Positions 56,937 through 64,000 of a DNA stretch of 64,000 nt are shown piece after piece. Source of the stretch: Phyto melanocephala (lineage: Eukaryota > Arthropoda > Insecta > Diptera > Rhinophoridae); contig OW799233.1 of assembly GCA_941918925.1 (NCBI GenBank), positions 5,758,001 through 5,822,000 of the forward strand, in the 5' to 3' direction. The position numbers were made by a program, and so were the translations under genes. The notes under the pieces were generated by a model, which worked only from the letters and a program-made list of their open reading frames with translations, made no database searches and was not told the DNA's origin. Each line of letters starts with the position of its first letter. Positions within the stretch are counted from its first letter, which is position 1.

Positions 56937-57018
56937 TTGCTGCCAATGATGATGGTCTTACGAATGAAATCTTTTCAACATTGTTCAACACACGAAATTT
57001 CAATAAAATTTTCCTTTT
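56937..57018 (+). CDS. Candidate internal coding exon with consensus splice sites
   Basis: The acceptor TTTTTGTTGTTGCATTTGCAG-like tract ends at 56936 and a consensus donor GTAAGT follows at 57019. The 82-bp segment between them is open in one phase: two bases, then AANDDGLTNEIFSTLFNTRN and FNKIFL, then two bases. It enters in the same phase as the favoured frame of the candidate exon at 56025, so the two could be alternatives after a common upstream exon. The peptide looks protein-like, but I do not recognise it. This is the best exon candidate in the window. Confidence 0.45.
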
Positions 57019-57698
57019 GTAAGTGCGAGCAAATGAATGTAAGTGTTAGCACAAGAGTAAATGAATATGCATATAAGTATGTGAATACATACCTCTGCAT
57101 GAACACTAACAGGGGCATAATTACCAGTGTCATGCCAAATTTACTTTGACATTTGAATATAAGAGCCATATTTACATACTAATATAAACACAGACCAAAC
57201 AGCAAGCGAATGCAAAATCCATGATACATTACTATAAACTCTAAATTCATCTATGTCAGTGTACCTACTATAGATATGAGGGAGTAAGTGAAGAGTGTAT
57301 ACGTACGTAGATATATGTACGTTTTCAAGATTGTTTGTGTGTTTTTAATGGGTGTGTGTGTTTTATTATGTGCATGTGTATGTATTTCAACGATAGATAT
57401 TAGAAATAAATTCCTGAAGTGTCGTTAGCAGAAGCAAAATGTAGATCAACTCCAAGTTTATCTAACTGAATATACATACATACAGAATGATACAAATCAT
57501 ATGCTTTCGTATTTGCATACAGTAGGTGCCATGTTGGTGGTGACGATAAACCAAGCATCGTATTATTGCTTCAGACTGCGAAATTCTGACATTAAAATGC
57601 GGACGATATGCTATTTGCTTTAAAATAATTGATCACCGACTTAAATAATAAAATTATTTTACTCCGGTGTTTTGTACAGTTGTGAATATCTCCATTAT
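57019..57698. other. AT-rich non-coding stretch
   Basis: No element ends or coding frames recognised. GTGT/ATGTAC microsatellites occur at 57.3-57.4 kb. Confidence 0.4.
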
Positions 57699-58098
57699 TA
57701 TACCCTTCACCTGTGGTGCACAAGGGTATATATAGCTTTGTCATTCCGTTTGTAATTTCTACAATTTTCATTTCCGACCCCATAAAGTATATATTTTCTG
57801 AAAGCTTATGAATAGAGGAGTCGATTAAAAACTTTTTTAAAAAAATTTTTTAAAAAAATTTAAAAAAAATATAAAAAAAAATAATAAAATAAAATAAAAG
57901 TATATTAAATAAAATAAAATAAAATTTTTTTGGCTCAGCTGGGATTCGATGCCACATTTATTCTAACATAGTTAAACATACATATGTACGTATTTTATAT
58001 GAGATGAATAGTGATACAAACAATTGTTATTGCATGACTACACTTTGTGAAGGGTATATAAGATTCGGCACGGCCGAATATAGCACTGTTATTTGTTT
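57699..58098 (+). repeat. TATACCCTTCAC/ATTCGGC dispersed element, short copy
   Basis: Starts TATACCCTTCACCTGTGGTG and ends GAAGGGTATATAAG with the palindrome ATTCGGCACGGCCGAAT and AGCACTGTTATTTGTT. The internal CTGTCCGT microsatellite and following block of the long copy are missing. An A/T tract is followed by GGCTCAGCTGGGATTCGATG, the inverse of the corresponding block in the copy at 53020. It is about half the length of that copy. Confidence 0.8.
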
Positions 58099-59635
58099 TT
58101 TATCTAGGTGTTATTTAAATAATCTCAAAAAATATATGTATGTATAAAAAACGAAAAATTTATTTTATTTTTCAATTTAATGGTGACTTTTGGTCCACTC
58201 TGTACAACTGTAAATAAAAGTAAGCAAGAACAGATAAAAAAAATACAACTAAAACTGAACTCTTAATGCGATAAGCTAAACTTAAACTTAGCAATCACTG
58301 GAATCAACTTAAGCTTCTGCTCGACTTTAAACTAAAATAATCTAGGACAGCTCTTCAACTGAACTAAAACTGATGAATGGAGAATTGAACTAAAGCAGGA
58401 CTAAAACTAATTTAGGGCTAAAATCAAAAGTTCGTTTTATTTTACTTTTCACTATAAGTTTTTTTTTTTCTTCATTATTGCAATGTACAGCAAAAGTTTG
58501 TGCATATTTGTATATTAGAGTATTATGTTTGCAAGTGCACCAACAACAATAGAATATACCAAATGCCACCAACAGCACACTAACACATAACTCTTTCGCA
58601 CAAATTTTCCACAGAGTTCAACAACTAAAACAGCACAGTAACACACAATTTCTCACACACACTATCACTGATATACATTTACCCGGTGGCGAACGTCATT
58701 ATGATTCATCCTGACAAACGCTGACAATGTTAAGTCATCGATGACAAATGCTGAAATAGATGACCGAAGATTATATTAGCTCATAGGCGTGCGCGTATTT
58801 ACTATTTCTACCAGAAAATATCACCAAGATTCATTTAAAGACTCTTTACTTAAGGACTCAACAGAAAATGCCGTTAGGTTTTATTGACAATGTTGATTAA
58901 TCGATAAAAAAAAAACCATTATAACGATGCCGCTTAAATTCCTCACTAAAAAACTAATCAAACATTTCCACACACATACTCAAACTCAGTCAGTCACTTT
59001 TAGGACAATTTAAAAGACCACAAGAGTGACAGCCACAACAACAATAAAAATATACAGCATATATACATAAATGGCAATTTATTGAGCATTCCTCCTAAGG
59101 ACTTTCAATATTTTAAGCATAATAACATGTGCATAACTATATGAACTAGTTATTCTGCGTAAAGATACTGTATGTATGTATATGTTTAACACATAGGTGT
59201 AACTAGCATAAGCATAACCATACATACATACATAGATATGTATTGTACTTTATTTACTTTTTGTAAGTGTGCTTGTGGCTGCACCACATCCGTAAAAGTA
59301 GACCATATTTTTACATTAACCGTAGTCCAACTAAAATGATACATAAAAAAAACCACAGAAAATGTGCGTGATGATAATTTTTATAACACAAACATACAAA
59401 AATGAAAGAGCACACAGGCATACATTTAGGATTACATGTATGTCTGATGTATGGAGATTTTATAGAAAAAATAAAAAAATAGACATTTAGCTACAGGTAT
59501 GTTCAGGTGTTTTAATTGAACTATATTCTCATATGACTCATTTACTAACGAATGAACACATATGCATATTTTAGTTAACTAGTATGTATGTATATATATG
59601 GATATTTATATGAATATAAATCATGTTTTCTTATA
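58099..59635. other. AT-rich stretch without recognisable genes
   Basis: Contains repeated ACTAAAACT-type words near 58.26-58.42 kb and two diverged CTGACAAACGCTGACAATG phrases near 58.71-58.76 kb. No coding region identified. Confidence 0.4.
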
Positions 59636-60142
59636 AAGGGTCCGCCATATAACTTTTTATTTTAATGCTATAAAGAAAGTGTAGCTGCAGCTGTGTGGTA
59701 CGTAGCGCCGTCCTGTTGAAACCAAATGTTTCCAATATCCTCCTCTTCAATTTTTGTGAACAAAAATTCGTGGCCCGATAACGGGCGACGAAAAATGGTC
59801 CAATTATGCCTTTGGACCAAAATCCGCACCAAACAGTGACTCGTTTTGGGTGTATCGGCTTTTCAATGTATGCGTGCGGGTTTTCTGTGCCCCAAATTCG
59901 AACATTTTGCTTGTTTACATACCCGCCAAGATCAAAATGAGGTTCATCTGAAAAGATTTCTTTTTTTGACAAAATCGGCCAAAGTAATGTCGCAATATTT
60001 CCCTGCGTTGTTTAAGCGTATACACAACCATATTCGTTCAGCGGAAGGATAAAACTAATTATCTGTCAAATCAGATATGAGCTTAGTGTTACCATTCACG
60101 TACTAAGCACTAGTTGAGAAAAACGTTAGATGGCGGACCCTT
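59636..60142 (-). mobile_element. Mariner-like deletion derivative with both ends (copy 2)
   Basis: AAGGGTCCGCCATATAAC at the left and GTTAGATGGCGGACCCTT at the right are inverted repeats flanked by TA (within TATA). At 507 bp it is a MITE-sized derivative. It shares with copy 1 at 29546 the same deletion joining the transposase start to the catalytic region. It also has a second deletion after the QDGA block, leading directly into the left end. Confidence 0.9.
59690..60035 (-). pseudogene. Mariner-like transposase remnant
   Basis: From the start (MVVYTL) near 60033 the frame breaks at the shared deletion. The catalytic segment then reads KEIFSDEPHFDLGGYVNKQN, RIWGTENPHAYIEKPIHPK and VTVWCGFWSKGIIGPFF. 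A further frame change leads to codons for FQQDGATYHTA around the second catalytic Asp. The third acidic residue is lost. Not functional, but the ends could be recognised by a full-length mariner elsewhere. Confidence 0.85.
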
Positions 60143-60689
60143 TATATGTACTATATGCATGTATGAATGTCTGTAGGTTAATACATATTTCTTTAACTAA
60201 AATTGTGTTAGTATGCATATGCATGCTAATATGTAAATAAGTATGTATGCACCTGTACAGATATGTTAATAATATTGTACCTAATGATTAATTCAAACTA
60301 AAGTAGAGCATTGTCAAAACGGCTTAAAGCAAAAAAAAAACTATTTGAATTAAAAATTAAAAAATTAGCTCTTTATAATATTTATGCATATTATTAGCTG
60401 TAGTCTAATATTATTATTTTTTTTTTTTTTTTATTAAAACTTTATACTCTTTCAATACATTAATTTTAATATCAATATTAAGGATCCTACGTCCTTGATA
60501 TAGACAATATGCCCCACGATTATATTTTATTAAAATCTAATGGAGTTTAGTTTTACTTTAGTTTTCTTTAGTTCTTTGTAAATTGTGATTTTTTTCTATT
60601 CAGTTTTTTGTGTAAAAAAAGACTCGTGATATGTGGCAATGCGAAAAATGTTTAGTTAGGTTTGCTATTTCAACATGAATAGATTAGCT
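60143..60689. other. AT-rich non-coding stretch
   Basis: No features recognised other than microsatellites and a T-rich run at 60.42 kb. Confidence 0.4.
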
Positions 60690-61070
60690 AGTAAGAGTGC
60701 TATTATTATCTGGTAATACCCTTCAGCATCATGTTCGTAGGTATAATGCTCACATTGTAGCTTAGCCTAGATTTTACATTTCATGTTATACGCCATTTCC
60801 TTTATTATTTTATTTTAAATTTTTATATACCCATATTGGGATAATAAAAATGTCCGCCATTTTGTTTTAGACGCCATCCTGCACTCTTTTCTTTCTTTCG
60901 TTAATACCAATATCATTTTTCTCTGTCGTCCAGAAGATGTAAAAATTATTTTTGTTTGTAAATTTTAAGAAAAACACCGAAGCATTTGTATTTTTGTGGC
61001 TAAGTCTCAGTAAGTTTCAAACCGATATGTCAGTTTTTCTCGGCACTAATTTAAAAGGCTATGGTATCTT
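60690..61070 (+). repeat. GTGCTATATTCGGC-type dispersed repeat, worn
   Basis: AGTAAGAGTGCTATTATTAT, AATACCCTTCAGCATCATG, GTAGGTATAATG and TTATACGCCATTTCC follow the 54141 copy. The following TTAATACCAATATC, TTTGTTTGTAAATTTTAAG and TCAGTAAGTTTCAAACCGAT follow the copy at 9.69-9.83 kb. It thereby links the two dispersed repeats as parts of one long family. Confidence 0.7.
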
Positions 61071-61429
61071 TATTTTATTGAAGAATTTATTAGGAGCTTC
61101 AATAATTTGATATATTATTTAAAGAAAATATATATTTTTCAAAATTATTATGCCTATAACCTTGTAGGCTAGTAGCCGATTTATCGAAATATTTAATAAT
61201 TATTTCTGTATTCGTTGTCCCTATTGCAGGCTTTACATAAAATTTTAAGTTAACGGATTATAGTAACATAAATGTGGCAGCACAATTTTGAGGAGCAACA
61301 AGTTAAAAATTTATTCACATTAATTATAGGTATTGGCGGGTTTAATTGTTATTTTTTTATTTAAAAATATGTATGTATATGTACATATATTAATAAATTC
61401 TGTTGTTCATCTTTGTTTTCCCATTGCAG

Positions 61430-61456
61430 ATTACTTTTATGATTTTTTTTGACATG
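61430..61456 (+). CDS. Possible 27-bp micro-exon
   Basis: A strong polypyrimidine tract with CATTGCAG ends at 61429, and a GTACGT donor follows at 61457. The 27 bases between are open in phase 0 (ITFMIFFDM), an exact nine codons. If joined to the 56937 exon, it would instead give a stop after four leucine codons. Micro-exons of this size exist, but such short segments also arise by chance. Confidence 0.2.
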
Positions 61457-61592
61457 GTACGTCTGTTTAATTTTTCCCTTTACATTTTATAATTAAGATC
61501 TTTATTTTAAAAACAAATACGTATTTTATATACACATATGTAGTTATTAAATCTAGAATAATTTTTTTTAATATGTTATAAAATCCGAATTC

Positions 61593-62036
61593 ATATCAGG
61601 TGATGTTATGCAGCCAGCTGATTGTTTTTTTCTCGTTTTGTTTTAACGGCACAATGTCAAAGTTTGTTTACATTCAAATTATATACTTAATATATATGCA
61701 ACACCTTATTGGTAAATAAGTAAAATACAAGTTATAATAAAAATGAACAAAATTTTTAATTATTTTTTATTTTAGAAAAACAAAATTGTATGTCTTATTG
61801 GTTTTAATATGTGAAAATTGTGAAAAAAATTTTGAAAGCACAAATGCATGATATAAACAAGAAGAATTTATACAAAACATTAAAAATACTTATTAATTTT
61901 AAAAATGTTCGTGTTAATTTATAAAAAATACAATTTAAATTAAAAGTAAACAAAAAATTTTTTTATTTGTCATTTTTGTGTTTTGACATTCTCCTGGCCT
62001 TTTTGTGTTTGTTGTAGGAAAGTTGTCACCTGATAT
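61593..62036. mobile_element. Possible short TIR element
   Basis: ATATCAGGTGA at 61593 is repeated inverted as TCACCTGATAT at 62026-62036, consistent with an 8-bp TCAGGTGA inverted end flanked by TA. Further inside, ATGTCAAA occurs in inverted orientation in both halves. The interior is AT-rich without coding. The inverted ends are short, so chance is possible. Confidence 0.35.
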
Positions 62037-62111
62037 AAACTCGCCTTGCTAACAATAGTAAACAACGTTTTTTTTATTTATTACACTACGGCATCATTAT
62101 GTATATTCTAG

Positions 62112-62135
62112 TTGTATCAGCTGCAGTGCTGCCAT
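62112..62135 (-). promoter_or_regulatory. Core-promoter-like motif cluster A
   Basis: ATCAGCTG lies next to GGCAGCACTGC (on the minus strand). The first resembles the E-box-like fly core promoter element with consensus AWCAGCTGWT, and the second fits the fly promoter motif KNNCAKCNCTRNY at 12 of 13 positions. Both are associated with broadly expressed genes in Drosophila. The match is by eye. Direction of transcription is undetermined. Confidence 0.3.
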
Positions 62136-62404
62136 TTTTAAAATGAAGAAAAGCGTTTAGTGAAAAAGTTTAAAACGGGTTAAATCACTATCTAAAATAT
62201 TTTAAACTTTTCCAACCAAAATCGTGATTAGAAAATACTCAGCATAACTTTTTTTAGTTTTATACGGTATTAAAAATGTAGCAATGAATGGCTTATATCT
62301 GCAAGAGATAGACTTGCTTAAAAAATATTGCGCTCATAAAACTTTAACTTGTAAAAATAAAACAAACAAGTTCATTATAACCAAATACATTTCTCGAAAT
62401 TAAC

Positions 62405-62515
62405 TAATCGTTCGTCGTATGGAACTTAGCGCCATCCTGATGAAACCACATCTCGACCGTATCAAGGCCACTATAACGCAAACTTAGCCAAGCGTCAATC
62501 TATCCATAAGGATTT
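62405..62515 (-). pseudogene. Small fragment of a mariner/Tc1-type transposase
   Basis: Read on the minus strand the codons give VEMWFHQDGAKFHTTND, the conserved block around the second catalytic Asp (QQDGA-HT) of mariner-type transposases. Upstream codons (RLAKFALQW-type) fit degenerate surrounding sequence. It differs in sequence from the mariner copies at 29.5 and 59.6 kb, so it is a separate family. No ends were found. Confidence 0.65.
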
Positions 62516-62682
62516 GCCAGAGTATACTAATTTTAAATCACAGCAATTAATAAAAAATTAATTTTAAAACGACTTAAATCAAATAGTTTTAGCTAAAAGC
62601 GCCACAAAAAATAAAAGTCATTTTGCAAAAGTTACATGACCAAAAAAGCGTCATAAAATATCAGAAAAACGTTGAAATGGCA

Positions 62683-62705
62683 ACACGGATCAGCTGACAT
62701 CTGGC
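62683..62705 (+). promoter_or_regulatory. Core-promoter-like motif cluster B
   Basis: GGCAACACGGATCAGCTGAC contains ATCAGCTGAC, nine of ten matches to the E-box-like core promoter consensus AWCAGCTGWT. It lies about 250 bp upstream of the small ORF at 62949, a sensible distance for a 5' UTR. Confidence 0.3.
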
Positions 62706-62948
62706 ATTTTGTATTTTCATGTGGATGGTATTTTTGTTTACTTTATAAAGTGTTTTTTTACTTCATTATTGTTGATTTCTTCATATTGTGTAGAAGCAAA
62801 GATTCAGGAAAAAAACAATTGGGTGTGTAATAAATTCTTAAATTTTCTAGTGAAGAAATAAAAAAAATTAATATATGTTTAAAGTTATAAATTAAAATAT
62901 AAAAAATATATTTTAAGTGATTAAAAAATATGTTGTGTAAATTCTGAA

Positions 62949-63182
62949 ATGCTTAGAATTTATTTATTTACATTTCTTGTAGCATATTTCTTCATCTGTT
63001 CAAACAGTCTGAAAAATAAAATTCCCACAGTATTTAGTGCACATGCACGTAGAAACAAACAAGTTGGAAACTTTAAAGTTATTAAAAATAAGAGAAATCG
63101 AAAAGAAATAAAAACATTAAAGAAACTATCTGGTAATAATACGAAGAACAATATATATTCTTTTAATTTTGTATTTTCATGA
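62949..63182 (+). CDS. Small secreted-protein-like ORF (77 codons) or first exon
   Basis: The N-terminus MLRIYLFTFLVAYFFICS is a textbook signal peptide: one basic residue, about 14 hydrophobic residues, then small polar residues with likely cleavage near SNS. The rest is short and very basic (RRNKQVGNFKVIKNKRNRKE then IKTLKKLS). A donor-like GGTAATAAT at 63131 would allow this to be a first exon ending after KKLS. Promoter-like motifs lie 250 bp and 830 bp upstream. The basic part is AT-codon-rich, so chance is not excluded. Family unrecognised. Confidence 0.35.
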   Translation: MLRIYLFTFLVAYFFICSNSLKNKIPTVFSAHARRNKQVGNFKVIKNKRNRKEIKTLKKLSGNNTKNNIYSFNFVFS

Positions 63183-63288
63183 TGAAAATCTTTGGATTGA
63201 TATATAAATAGTTTGTGGAAAATTTTATTGATGAGCGGTGATGAGCTGATATCCGCAGCAATTTTATTTAATTAACAAAAATTTTGAC

Positions 63289-63423
63289 ATGAAATTATCA
63301 CACTTACGAGGTCGGGTTGAAAATAATTGTAATAACAGGCGATTTCTTAATTGTGATAGTATTGAAAAAGTCACTAGCCGGGAAGAAAGACTCCTACTCG
63401 AAAGTTGTCTTATTTGCAGTTAG
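63289..63423 (+). CDS. Short open frame of 44 codons
   Basis: From ATG 63289 the peptide is MKLSHLRGRVENNCNNRRFL, NCDSIEKVTSREERLLLESC, LICS, then TAG. The composition is unlike AT-driven noise (four Cys, many Arg and Glu), and it lies in a patch of higher GC. It could be an exon, a micropeptide or a transposon fragment. No splice sites are convincing; the TTTGCAG at its end looks like an acceptor rather than a donor. Confidence 0.2.
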   Translation: MKLSHLRGRVENNCNNRRFLNCDSIEKVTSREERLLLESCLICS

Positions 63424-64000
63424 TGATGTCAGTAAGCATTTGCTCGATATATGTAGAAATTCGGTTTTGTAATGAAGGCTGCAAACTTTAAAGCAAAAAG
63501 ATCTAAGAGTCAATTGTTGCCTCTTAACCTTCGCAGAGTTTGTAGTGCCAATTATTGAAAAAAAAATTTTATTTTATTAACATTTCAATTTAATTACAAT
63601 TCAAATCATTTTGGCCTCTGCGCCTTGAAGGGATATATATATTTTTATATATTATTATATTTTTTAAATATATTTTTCTTAATTTTCTTTTAATCTAATG
63701 TTTATATTTATAATAGAGTTAGCAAATAACTGAAAGGTATAGTTGAAATATAAAACAGTACAGGCAAAAACAATAACTTTTGCTTGGGCTCAGAAAATTA
63801 TGCTGCTAAATTTGATTGATACCTATACGACTTGTGCTCTAGTAATAAGGTTTACATGAATATCATCAGTATGTATATTCATATAATCGGCTCAATAAGA
63901 TATGCATATTCCATTTGTGTACTTTAGATGGAGATGAGTTTATCAACAAAAATCTATATATGGTAGTGTACGGAATATATTAGATTTTTATTTTGTTAAC
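63424..64000. other. AT-rich non-coding stretch to the window end
   Basis: No gene or repeat end recognised. Confidence 0.4.

Overview
The window is AT-rich, intron- or intergenic-type DNA from a higher fly. A calyptrate such as a blow fly or house-fly relative is my best guess. The evidence for this is: (i) abundant ATGT/ACAT microsatellites; (ii) the dispersed fly repeat that starts with TATACCCTTCAC and carries the palindromic ATTCGGCnnGGCCGAAT motif next to TAAGAGTGCTATA; (iii) insect Helitron, Tc1/mariner, hAT and non-LTR remnants; (iv) the absence of bacterial-type dense coding. The species is inferred, not proven. No intact long gene, rRNA gene, functional tRNA gene or CRISPR array was seen.

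Layout. 0-2.7 kb is mostly unique DNA with one candidate minus-strand terminal exon (1257-1355), which would make 1-1256 its 3' UTR. 2.7-7.7 kb holds a tRNA-derived SINE with perfect target duplications, local tandem duplications, a 1.9 kb segment closed by inverted repeats and a poly(A)-tailed retro-insertion. 9.6-11.1 kb is a nested stack: a dispersed repeat interrupted by a second SINE and a 5'-truncated LINE, with a copy lacking both insertions at 7.5-7.7 kb. 11.8 kb has a near-perfect palindrome. 14.5-17.9 kb has a Helitron inside a TATACCC repeat, then a hAT relic with TIRs and an 8-bp target duplication. 21.4-23.5 kb has a TIR element containing a nested 962-bp ACCGGTTTT-rich element. 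24-34 kb holds SINE and Helitron fragments, three more Helitrons, a mariner derivative and a RNase H-bearing LINE relic. 37-42 kb has a hammerhead-like hairpin between inverted arms, a MITE, a Tc1 relic, a LINE tail fragment and a fresh LINE insertion with a 14-bp target duplication. 44-54 kb has a MITE, the third SINE, two tandem Helitrons, a foldback MITE and two larger TIR elements. 54-60 kb has dispersed repeats, an exon-like cluster (56.0-57.0 kb) and the second mariner copy. 60-64 kb has promoter-like motifs and a small ORF with a signal peptide.

How it fits together. Most recognisable content is transposable elements. Almost all are non-autonomous or broken, and they must have been mobilised by partners elsewhere: LINE machinery for the SINEs, and full-length Helitron, mariner and hAT copies for the rest. 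Host-gene evidence is limited to a few exon-like segments with good splice signals and one possible gene start near 62.1-63.2 kb, all tentative. The best leads are the SINE family with its nested-insertion record, the Helitron family with variable GC-rich internal units and a swapped 5' end, two mariner copies sharing one deletion junction, and the exon-like islands.
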